This document shows, in pieces, positions 1-12,500 of a stretch of DNA of 64,000 nucleotides. Made by a program: the position numbers and the translations under genes. Below the pieces are notes generated by a model. It was given only the letters and a program-made list of their open reading frames with translations, searched no databases and had not been told where the DNA came from. Each line of letters begins with the position of its first letter. Position 1 is the stretch's first letter. Source of the DNA: Odontocerum albicorne (Eukaryota; Arthropoda; Insecta; Trichoptera; Odontoceridae); contig OX463852.1 in the NCBI GenBank assembly GCA_949825065.1, forward strand, positions 11,063,665 to 11,127,664, written 5' to 3'.

Positions 1-60
1 GTGACGATGGACTGAAGGTGGCATCACGGGAGAAGGAAAACGACTCACATCGCAGTAATT

Positions 61-345
61 TTTTTTATAAAGTGACTTAAGGCCTGGAGTTCAGACAACC
101 CACAAAGTCGCCAGTACTTTTACAAAAAAAGTTCAAATGTGACAAAACCTGACGCCACCAAATCGGATTAGCCAATCGGTTCAAAGATAATGATGAAATT
201 TTTCTTGTAAAGTGGCTTAAGACCTGGAATTCAAACAGTCCAGCAAGTTGCCATCTAATGCAAAAAAAAACTATCGTAAAGAAATGCAACAAAACTATCC
301 TTTAACACCACTATATCGTAATAGCCAATCAGTCCGAAGATGAAC
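61..345. repeat. Diverged two-copy tandem repeat
   Basis: Two related segments of about 140-150 bp follow each other. Each contains a version of AGTGRCTTAAGRCCTGGA (near 71 and 211) and a version of GCCAATCRGTYCRAAGATG (near 171 and 324). Internal divergence is high, so the duplication is old. No ORF or splice-bounded exon was found in bases 1-544. This stretch is probably transposon-derived sequence in the ZFYVE1 intron after exon J. The element family was not recognised. Confidence 0.5.
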
Positions 346-544
346 CGATGTAAGGCTAAGTGGAGTTCCCTTCGGCAATTACTGACTCCATTATCGTCAG
401 AGTATCACAGAATGTGCTCAGTGTATTAATCCAGATGACTGCAAAAAATTGCAACAGGGCGAAGGGACAAGATTGAAGCTTAAGAGTTTGCCATTAAAGC
501 TCCTATGGCCAGAGAGAAATTGGTACTATTGAATAATATCTCAC

Positions 545-3500
545 CCCTTGCCACACATGCACAATTTCAGTTGCTACAGTGGATTCTTCTTCTGGAGTCT
601 TGTTTCCAAACCAATACTGTCTGCTCCTAGAAATAATAGAAAGTTTATATAGCACCATTCTGTAGTCAAAGCTACATCAAAGGACATGATTAAAAAATCA
701 TAAGAAATTGAAAACAGCTCCATTTTCTTGGAGCAAATGGAAAATAGGCCTCTATTTGAATGAGGGTTACCATGTTTATGTGGATACTTTTTAGTATTGC
801 ATACAAGGAGAAGAAATCTCGACGAGTCCTCATTATTCTCATCTCCAACAAAGAAAAATGTGCAAAGAACGAGGTCGAAATAATAGAATTGCCAACATTT
901 CAAGTACTTGGATCCTTGTAATGAGAGAAAATGATAAGTCATAAAATACTGAAAAAACCCCAAAGTAGTTTTTAGAAGTAGCTACCTAAAGCTGTGAGAA
1001 CATCTTTTTAAAGGAAAACTGTTAACATTTTTCAATTGGGAAGTCCTAGAATTTGCTTTATTTGTAATATATAATGCACTGTAAAGATGACTAAAATACA
1101 TGTATTTTCCAGAGGAACAAATTCAACAAATATATCAGTTGAACAAAAACTATTAACATTCTTCTCACATAGTAAGCAATGGGACCCAATAAATAAACAG
1201 AATAAATATGATGAAAGTTGATACGAGTAACTTACTTATAAATGGGACCACAGTCAACGCAATGTAGCTCATAACCGTTCCAAGCTGAGCGAGCTAGCCC
1301 CAACCATGACTCCTGAGTGTCAGGTTCCCACACCTCTTCTGCCTGTTAGAAACCAGATATATAATTACTGTTTCATTGATTGAGTGGAGACTTGATTGAG
1401 TGTTATAAGATCTTGAGCAGTCATTATGATTACTCAGAGTTCTTCCAACAATTTTCTTTTAACCAAAACATGAGAGTATATCTCAAGATTTCAACTCAAT
1501 ATGTGTATTGGGAGAAAAATATTTAAGTCAACTTAAAATAAATTAAAAAAATGTAAAGAATAATACATACCTTCTTGTTACATTTCCGACACATATACAT
1601 TTTGTTTTCAAACTGATGCTGGTATCTGAAAAAACAAGATGACATAAAGATATAAATTTATATCCTAAACTTCAGTTGGAAAGCGCAGCTGTGCCGTGGA
1701 GTTTTTTTTATTCTTTTTTCCTTCAAGTGAGTGAGTTGTCACACATCGGCAAGCTCCCCGGCCATGCCGAAGTGAGATGATCAGAGAACATCGGTATGGT
1801 TTCTTTTTTGAAATAATAGATATGACGGAAGTCATAGGTATCCTTATACCCTCAAATACTAGGCGGAAAAAAATGCCTGTGCCATTTGAGGGGAGTAGCA
1901 CAGCGTGGGATTCAAACCGGCGACCTTCCACACGGAAAGCTAGTGCGTTACCGCAAGACCATGCACCTCAAATCAAAATATTACTCAAAACATCAAACCT
2001 TAAAAACACTGAATAAATTATTATGAGGGTTATTGATTTTATTCAATGATAAAAATTATTTATAAATTCAATTATAAAAAGTACCATGTCAAATTGCTAA
2101 CCACCTTTTTTGTATTAGCGGATAGTATGGTATCACCATTATTTACAATTTTGCCTCTCCTATTGATGGCTATGGTTTTAAAAAAATCTATTTAGTATCA
2201 TTGGACTCAAAAAAGGTGATATGGCGAATTTAGGAAACAACTTCATATTATATTATAATGACACAAAACTAGTCAACTCAATATACTCCTCACTATGTCA
2301 AGGTTGAGAAAATAACAAGAGAACGGTTTTGGTTTTAAATAAGATTGGAAATAAGAGATTTGATCTGATAACTCTTGGAAGTTCATTCCTTAGTCACGTC
2401 GAGTATGCATGTGTTTTGCTATGCAAAGCAGTCTCTTATCACTTGAGTGAAGAAAATGTCTGTGTTCTGAAAGAAAGTGGAATTTTCCACGAAGATATGA
2501 TGGAGAATTGAGATTATTAAGCATATAAAATAATGTCAACAAAATGTGAAGGTTCCTTTACTGCCTGATTTAAATCTAATGAAGTGTGTCCGAAACTAAT
2601 ATGTGGCTCTTTAGGTTAAATATGAATCGGATGCAAACATTTTGGAGGCTCTCTAACTTAACCAACATCTTGTTGGCATTCAAATAACATGTCACCGTAA
2701 TCAAGTAATGGAAGTATAAGACATTGGGACAGTAATATTTGACATAAAATAGGCAGAAAACTATGCAACCTTTCAAGAGAATGTAGAGAAGCAAAGATTT
2801 TGTGGCTTATCTCGAAGACATGATAACGTCAACTGTGATTTTCATCAATAAGGATTCTTAGATTTTTGTCATGTGATGAGTACGAAGACAGATATTTTTA
2901 GTAACAGTAGTTGAATTGCTTCATTTTTGAAATTCATATAATATGCGATTTCGGATATGAATTTTATTCTGGGGCATCCTCAATTTTAGGATTAGGCTTG
3001 TTACATGACTGAAGGCGAAAATAAACTGGCCAAATCATATAGTGTCCCTTTAAGGAATTATAAAAAAACATGCTTCATAATAAAAAAAATATTTGCAAAT
3101 AAGTACCATTGAAATGGCAATAATTTTTGCATCAGCCCAATATAAGAGTGATGGGGTGCTTGTCAGTGGGATGAAATGACATTTTAATTGAACATTTGAA
3201 AATCCTTTTTTTTCGTGTTGAATGGTTGATTTTTGTTTTTGCAAACGCATCACCTGTGTCTCTTAACTGATACAATGGACAAAGATTTTTGAAGTAGAGG
3301 GAGATTTTTTTTCCTGTCGAGGGCTAGCTGCCCTTCGACAAAAAGAGCTAAACTCTCTTCATAATGGGAGAAAAGTACGAACTTGGCAATAAGGGTTATA
3401 TTTCTATGCCATCAATTGTTAATAAATAAATAAATATTATGCTTTGAACTTTTTGAAAGACTTTTCTCAAACAGCCCTCCAACATTACTAAAAAATATGC

Positions 3501-6500
3501 AGTCAACCTCACCCATATGGGGAGGTATTAAGCTGCTGCTCCCTCTGAAAATTAACATTCGTATTTGTCATGCAGTTCTATCTGTTCTGAAGATACCTTA
3601 GAAGAAGCTTTTTAGGAATTGGTAACATCCTGAGATTTAGAGCCGCATAGCATAGGATCCCAGCCAGTGTCAAATAGCCAACATTTTATCTTCAGAATAA
3701 AAATAAAAATTGAATAATTTCATTATCAATCTGTTTGATTTCTCACAAGGTTGAAAATATAAATAATTATATATATTTTTATTTTAAATATAAATACCTG
3801 CATTTCTTATTTGAATGATGCACAGTGTCGTCTTTTAGGTGGCCCATTGATTTTGAGCACCTTAAACATAAAAAATTCTAGATCTTAAAATATTGCTTTT
3901 TCTACAAATATTGCTCAATTCTATTCAAAGTAAACTGGGCAAAATTATACAAAGAAATCTGAGTGTTGAAATATTGAATCTGAAATTGACTGTCAATATA
4001 AATTATAATATTTAGACCAAAATATTTGTCATATTGTTACCATAATTAGAGCATAAATATTTTAGATTTATCTATGAAGATAAAACAGAATGTTTTACTT
4101 CGCAACTGTGAAATAATATTAAATATTTTTTTAATTTGAAACGAGTACTTGTTCTCAAATATAAAAAGTTCCATCTTTCTGTTTTAACACTAATTGAAAT
4201 GTGCTGCTGAGATTTACAAATAAAGCAAATAAAATATTTATGAATAAAAATAATCAATGAAAGTTATACTCACTTTGCTGAGCAGGCTTTGCAAGGACTA
4301 TCACAGGTAAGGCGACCTCGAATACGATCTGAGAGAATGGTCAGAGCATTCAGCACAGCATCAGGACTCCTGTACTGTCTGTTAAATCAAAAAAATCATT
4401 ATTAGATTAGTTTAAATATGATGTGATGACATTATGTAAATACCATCACATTTCTCTTACAGAGTGAGCAAAAAGACCGAGCGTTTGACTTTTCAATCGC
4501 AACTTACATAATTTATAATTAAACTAAACCCTCTTTTTATCCAAAATATATTACTTCTATCCAGGTTGGTCCAGAGCCCAGCACTTCACGTTTTCACACA
4601 TTAGACAAAACTGGGAATCCCCTTCAAAACACAGGTGAATGGGCGTTTGATTCATCAAGTCATAAGTGCAGCTTTTGGTCAACTACTAGAGGGCATCCTC
4701 AATATGTGACCCAAACATCTCAAGCACCTCACCAAAGCAGTCTTCTTTAATGGACTTAGGTAACATGCCAAGATTCAGAGCCGTATGGCAAAATAAACAG
4801 GATCTAAACACTAAACAGCCAACACTTTGTCTTCAGACTAAAGGTTGTGATTCATGAATCCCTGATTCTCTTATAATTAAAAAGACAGCCCATCCATGAC
4901 ACCCCCAATCTCAGCAACTGTGGAACCCAAATACACATTGCACCTCATGCGCATCAATACTATTTCAGTTTTTTCTGGCTTTATATATTTCCTTCATTCA
5001 AAATTCCATTCACTTGGTTTAACTATACTTTTCTTGGTCTTCCTCTATGACAACTACCATTCACCTTAACATTATAGATTTCTTTTGTCAGTCTTGCATT
5101 TGTACATGTTAAAACCACTTGAGTTGTTTGTTGGATCATACTTAACACATCAGTCTTTTGTTTACATTTACCCTTAAACACTACATTGTTTTATTCTGTC
5201 AAACATTAACAAACCACTTATTCTTTTCAGGTTTGTATTTCTACAGGATTCAGACTACTGTTATACAACTAATTTCACCCCAATGCTATTGTAAATCATA
5301 ATTTTAACAGACATTGATTTTGACTTTCTTTGTTATAACATTTGCTCCTTTATTATTTTCATCATTATAAAACAAAATCAACCGTATTATGAAAACAATG
5401 TCATGTAAAATAAATAAATAATGTATATTATGTTTTTAAATAAAATGTTCCTCCAAAAATAAAAATATTAAACTTCACACATTTTTAGAATAGTAAGGGA
5501 AAGAAAAAGTTCATTAGAATTTTCCCCAAAAAACATTATTCTGTAAAGATGTCAAGCCATATAATGTGTATTGTATAATATATTAAGTTTTTTTACTTTT
5601 TTCAAAAACATAAAAATAAATTAACAATGAACTCCAGTTTGACTTCTTTATGTTATGAGATTAATTTTCCATAACTGTGCCAATTGTTATAGACTCACAT
5701 ACAGACAAGCAGACTCAAATTATAATTATTATATATCTTGCCAAACAAATTTGTTTCAAAAAATATATTGCTAAAAGACGGAAATCAACTAGATAAAATA
5801 AATAAATCGAATCTTTGTAATTTGTTTAATCAAACACTGTTTATTCCACTTTATATACCGGTATAACCCTACAGGTTTCAAGGTTTTCAGCTCATCATCA
5901 GGGGAGCACAAACAATAATCTCCCCTCCCCTGATGATGAGGTGAAAGAGTCATGTTTGTGCTCCTGTGATGATGAGGTGAAAACCTTGAAACCGGTAGGG
6001 TTATACCGTTATATAAAGTGGATTTATTAAACAAATTACAATGTATTTAAACCTAAACAGTGTTAATGCCTTAACTATAAATAATAAATCAAACCTTGTG
6101 GCTAAGTTTCTGAGATGATCGTTAAGAACAGTTGACACCTTGTCCTGTAGCGATAAAGGAGGGGGAACTGGGGTGTAATAAAGAGGTCCTAATCCTTCAA
6201 TACTCATGCCGAGGCTTTGGATATGGTTTCTTATTTGTTCTTCTGGTGTTTCCCCAGTTTGACCTATAAATAATAGCCATTATTAAAAATATATTTCATA
6301 CTTTTACAAATGATGTTTGCTTGAAACGTTCAGAGAAGATAATTTCCAAAGAAAAGATGGATAGATGTTGTGGACGAGGACATTCAAGCACTATGAGTAA
6401 TGCAAAAGTTTGTCCAAAATAAGATGATATGGAGGGTTAGAACTAACAAAGTCGACCTCACTTACAAAATAAGATGATATGGAGGGTTAGAACTAACAAA

Positions 6501-9500
6501 GTCGACCTTACTTACTAAAGACAGGAAGAATTTTGTTTTCGCATCATATGATAGAATCAACCTTGTTAATAATGACCACCTATGCGGAGTAATTCTAAAA
6601 TGATTGCAGTCGTCCTCTTAAATTGAGGTTCATGGATCGATTCTATAGTGAATAAAACATTTTAATCATACATACGTGATTGTATGATTAAAATGTTTTA
6701 AAACGTTTAATCATCCTGATGTGATTTACCTATATCGTATATAGGTAAATCAAATCAGGATGCTTTAGGAGAGAATGTACGAAATCAATTTTATGTAGTT
6801 GAAAGGAGCTGAGAAATGACGACATTATCTGTGATGACAGACAATCCCATACAATTGAGGAAGGATTTTAGCTACACTCTTTGGATAGATGTTGTTATAA
6901 TGTTAACATAATTTTAATAACCAATTCTTTTTTACCTTGAGTTAAATATAAATTATGATATTTATAAGTTCTATAATCTAGTGGATAACTGACCAAATGA
7001 AATTTAATAATTTACATTATTCCTGCGATCAAATTGAATATAGTAAAAAAGTTTATCCTATTGTTATTAACCTGTAGTGAGAGGAGCAGTATGTGTAGGT
7101 TCATGGCAGATGATGACTGCAGGTCCTCGAGTACTTAAAGGCCCCCCTAATTCCACTTGGTGACCCACACTCTGCAACACCTTCTGCAAAGGATAGTAAA
7201 CATATAAAATAACAGTTTGCCAATTTATATCTTAAGGATTTTAATTCAAACACTATTTTCATTGCATTAATACTTTCCTTTATTATATATTTAATAAGTT
7301 GTATCAACATTTCTGTTTTTACAAATTACACGTGTAGCAACAACTATATTAAAGGAATAAATAAATAAAAAAATTGTACTACTACAGAAGAATTGTGGCC
7401 TAATAAGTAATTCACATAAAAATTTTCCCATCAGGCCTTTTAATATATTTTCAGTCTCAGGGCGTAACATTGATCACCTTATCTCCCTAAAATTTCTAGC
7501 ATATTCACCAATACTACGTGCTTTAAGTGTAAGTATTAGTAGTATAACAGAACAATATATACCTGCTATACTCATCAACTAAATGAGAAATATATACTTA
7601 AAAACAAACAAAGATTGATAATAAATATACAAAGTTTCCTACAATGCATAGACATGTTGAGATTTTATTATTACCTTATGGGGTTGTTCATCTTGTAAGG
7701 TAATCATACGCTCCACCTAAGGAGTAAAGAGGGTTCTTAATAATGTTACGCAAGTTATTATTGTTTGTTGTTAATTCCTTCTACTAATTCTTCAACAATA
7801 ACAATAATGTGAATGATGTTGATGCGTCTTTCAACTATCGACTCTATAAGGATATTTAAATATCCCTATATTTTTCTAAAAAATTCCCAAAAGAATAAAG
7901 GGTTTTTTTTCATCATGAATAATGACTCGTCTAATAAGGATAAGTGTAGCGGCACTATTAGCTACCAGACACAATATTATGATTCTCGTACCTCGCTTAA
8001 CGGGAATACGGTTTGCGAGAAAATCAATTGCCGCGCTTGAGCAAAATTATACTATTTCCCGCTTTGAGCGGCTGATTAATCAGTTAATCCGCATCCGGGA
8101 TCGGACTGTTCTCTCACAGAAGATCACACGATCGACGTGGGAGAACGGTTCAGGACTGACGTTGGAGTCGCGAGGGGATCCTCGACTGCAAGGCCCGGCA
8201 ATGATAATGAATCAGTTAATGCAGTTACGAGGGTGGTCCCAGAAGTATCCGACCTGACGTATAGATGGCGGTTGTTGCTTTAAAAAATTACTATGGTAGA
8301 AAGTACTAAACTTATAAAGCTTAAGTTTCAAGTTTTATGACGCTACGTTGTTTAGTATTTGTTTGACAGCCATCAATAGTGAAAGCTCTCAGTGAATTTG
8401 TAAACACGGAAAAAATTGGTCATTGTTACGTGATACAATACTTTCATTTGAAAGGTCTAAGTCCAACTAATATCAAAGTCGAGGTAGATTCTACTCTGGG
8501 GGAGTCTGCTCCTTCATTTACAACAGTAAAATATTGGGTGGCAGAGTTTAAACGAGGCCGTACGAGCTGCCAAGACAAACATCGCAGTGGTCGACCAAAT
8601 GAGGTGACCACGCCAGAAATGGTAAAGAAAATCCACAAAATGGTATTGGATGACCGTCGATTGAAAGTGCGCGAGCTAGCAGACATGGTAGGCATTTCAA
8701 AAAGTGTTGTACATCGCATATTGACTGAAAATTTGGACATGAGAAAGCTGTGCACAAGATGGGTGCCGCGTTTACTCACAATGGAACAAAAACAGCGTCG
8801 TGAAGATGTTTCAATCGAGTGTTTGGCGATGTTTCACAGCAATAAAGCCGAGTTTTTGCGTCGATTCATAACCATGGATGAAACATGGGTCCATCACTTC
8901 ACACCTGAGACGAAGGAACAGTAAAACAATGGACTGAAAGGGGAGAATCGGCTCCAAAAAAGGCGAAGACAGTTCCATCTGCAGGCAAGGTCATGGCGTC
9001 AGTTTTTTGGGATGTGCGTGGGATAATTTTTATTGATTATCTTCAAAAAGGAAAAACAATCAACGGCGAGTATTATGCGAACTTATTGCAGCGTTTGAGT
9101 GATGAAATCAAGAAAAAACGGCCGCATTTGGCAAAAAAGAAAGTGTTCATTCATCAAGACAATGCACCAGTTCACACATCCGTTATCGCGGTGCTCAAAA
9201 TCAATGATTTAAAGTTCGAATTGCTTCCTCACGCACCCTATTCGCCAGATTTAGCCCCCTCGGATTATTTTCTTTTTCCAAACTTGAAAAAATGGCTCGG
9301 TGGTAAAAGATTTGCCAACAATGAAGAGGTGGAATCTGCGGTTGATGGCTATTTTGAGGCGCTCGACGGTTCTCACTATAAACAGGGTATTGAAGCTATT
9401 GAACATCGCTGGGAAAAGTGTGTCGAGCTGAAAGGAGACTATGTTGAGAAATAAAAATATTTTTTCCTAAATTTTTTGTGTTTTCTTTGTTAGGTCGGGT

Positions 9501-12500
9501 ACTTTTGGGACTACCCTCGTATCATTTGCCCTCCTCTCCTGTGCCTGCGTGGTAACTGAACTTTGAGGATACAAAGTAGCTAAAGGTCACCTTACGATTT
9601 TATTGGGAGGCAATGCAAAAGGCGTTTTTGAGCCTAACCTTAAGATAGTTGATAGATCACAAAATCCAAAAGCATTAACAGGATGTAACCAACAAAGATT
9701 GTCAGTGATTTGGAAATCAAACAAGAAAGCGTGGGTGACCAAAACAATTTTTGAGGAGTGCTTCAACTCGTATTTTTGTCCATCAGTTACTGAATACTGC
9801 AAGAAGTATAATATGACTTTTTAAAAAGAAGTGAGATATTCGCTGGACTCATTTAGACAGAGATATTCGCTGGACTCATTCGCTGGACTCATTACAGACC
9901 TCAAGGGAGGATGATCTCTTTCAACTAGAAGAACAGCGTGCGTATGAAGAAGAAGATAAGGAGTGTGAGCAAGAACAAGAGATTGTTAAGAAGTTAACAG
10001 CAAAGAACTCGAGCAAGCATTCGATCACATTGAGTGCGCAAAGGGAATTTTATTTGATGCAGACCCGAATATGAAAGATGTGCCGAAATTTGGACAGAGC
10101 CAGTTATCGAAAATGACATGATGAAATTTGGACAGAGCCAGTTATCGAAAATGACATGATGAAATTTGGACAGAGCCAGTTATCGAAAATGACATGATGA
10201 AATTTGGACAGAGCCAGTTATCGAAAATGACATGATGAAATGAAAATGTCAAGCTATATTCAAACATCATTGCTCTAATATTTTGCATAAGAAATTTATC
10301 ATTTAATTATGTATTCATTCAGTAAATAAAAATGTATTATTTTTTATTTTTTAATATTTTTACCATCTACTAGGTTAGTCAAAAAGTTTTGAAAGCGACA
10401 TCTACGAATTGTTGCAGCATCCACCCTATTCGCCAGATTTAGCTCCCTCTGACTTCTGGCTGTTCTCACACCTCAAAAAATTCCTTCGTGGAAAGCATTT
10501 TTCATCAAACGAAGAGGTTATAGCCGTCGTAGAGGAGTATTTTGCAGGCCTTCCAGAAAGTCACTTCCGTGATGGGACAACAAAGTTGGAAGATCGTTGG
10601 ACCAAGTGTATTGATCTTATGGGAGACCAGTGGCGGCCAGTGGACAAAATAATTGGGGGTTCACCAGAGTAGGTATCCATGTACTAAATAATATAAAGAA
10701 AAAAAAATATCACATACCTATTTATAAAGAAGTTCTATTATCGGCTCTTTTTGTTTAGTGAAAACCTCATTGACCCTTTTGTTGAAATCAGGTATAGATT
10801 GAATTAGCTCTTTTTCGATGCTTAATATTGATACTACTCGTAGTAAAGCATTCAGTCTGTCCTGGCTTATCGGATTTCTCAAAAATGATTTTATCCTTTT
10901 TAACGTAGAGTAACACCTTTCACTCTCAACAGAAGTCATTGGAATAGTGCATACGAGTTTAAGTAACTTTACAGTCTGAGAAAAATCTTCTAGTAAACCA
11001 GTATTATAAAATAGACAAAGCGCCATCAGCATTGGCAAAATCATCGCGAGCATAAATTGCACTGAGTTCACCTTTTAATTGAACTTTATTTAAAAAATCT
11101 TATATTTTACCGTCAAAAAAAATCATGTTCGGGAAATTTTGACCTATGCTCGGTAAATTTTTCGCAATAGAATAATTTTGCTGCAGTTAGGTGATTGGTG
11201 AATGCAAAACGTTGTTTCATTTCACACAAAATTGTATCGCAGACTTCTTTACAAATAACTTGACTTCGAGGATTTTAATCGTTTAGTCGGTGGTTCAAGA
11301 AAATTGTCCGTGAAATTACGCACATTTTGAACACATTTTTCAAACTCATTGATATGATATTGTTACGAATTATGACGGGATCTTAATTCTTAAATTGCAA
11401 TTGTTTGAATAAAATGACACATTGTGGCAGAATTTTTTGGATAAATTTACGCAAACAAACACAATAAATAATCCAAATAGTTATGTTTATCTTGCAAATG
11501 GCTCGTAATATTATATACGAGTAGATAGAAAGATAAGCGTTTAACCACTAGCCGAAACTGCAAAAATATCATTGAAATCGAAAACGGAATTTCTTACAAG
11601 TTACTAAACAAAACAAATAAGGAAGAAAGTCGGTATCTAATTAAGCAAAAACGTTTGTTAATTTGGAGACATATACTCGCAAAGATATATGTACTAAAAA
11701 GACGCCCCAGTTTAAACGCTAGGAACAAATCATCCCTTCTATGCGGGACCCATATTTAAAAAAAAAACTTTAAATTGATGTATTGTATTATTATCCCAGC
11801 CTACTACCATATCCCGTCATTCGGGTGTTTCCGAGATCACTCGGATATTTACCGAAGTTGATACGTGCGTGCACCAGAATGACTTGAAATTCCTATTCAA
11901 ATATAGCTGTCTCATCTTTACTGTTCTCTCCTAATTTCAAAGCAAAATATTGTGATTTTGGGACGGAATCAAATGCGCACGGACGAGTTCTTCGTGTAAT
12001 ATTACGCACACATGCTCGCAGAATGCGCCTGGATGCAAAACACATGTATAGAAAAAATGTGCTCTAACAAATAGAGTTGCATATTGTAGTGAGCCATGTC
12101 GACATACGAAATATCGTAAATATATTTATTTTTCATAAATATTGTTATAATAATATACATTTTCTCGATACTTCTTTATGTGATTATTGTTATATAAATT
12201 TAGTAGTTCGGTGCACGAGAGCACTAATGAGCCACCCGCTACTGTGGGAGACTATACTGAGCAATAAAAGTGATTTCCCCCCAAAAAAAATGTATTTTCA
12301 TTTCCGCTTTCAAAACTTTTTGACTAACCTAGTAATATAATATATGTAGTTTTATTTTCAAACTATATCATGGTGGATTAATTAGAATTTTTCCTATTGC
12401 TTATCGTATTTACGCAATTTCGCTTAGTATGGGGTAATTACAGACAGAATTAATTGCGTTAAATGAGGTTTTATGAATTTTTAAATTACTTGCGAGAGGT

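Larger units (their letters stand above)
10370..12332 (+). mobile_element. Mariner family B deletion derivative, split by a hAT insertion
   Basis: The left ITR CTAGGTTAGTCAAAAAGTTT at 10370 joins, after about 30 bp, to the C-terminal third of the transposase (10409-10627: [16 protein letters not shown] onward). The element is interrupted at 10627 and resumes at 12245, ending with the right ITR at 12332, flanked by TA. The parts rejoin exactly as in the full-length copy at 51266-52560. Order of events: mariner insertion and internal deletion (in either order), then hAT insertion. Confidence 0.9.

Noticed and set aside
574..963. 129-codon minus-strand ORF
   Set aside because: Its end overlaps ZFYVE1 exon J in a different frame. 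The rest has no motif and looks like AT-rich chance coding.
8444..8779. Minus-strand ORFs opposite mariner A, and similar antisense frames at 40557-40793 and 51726-52133
   Set aside because: They are antisense shadows of transposase coding sequence.
10085..10236. CRISPR-like direct repeats
   Set aside because: The units are contiguous with no spacers, and the window is eukaryotic.
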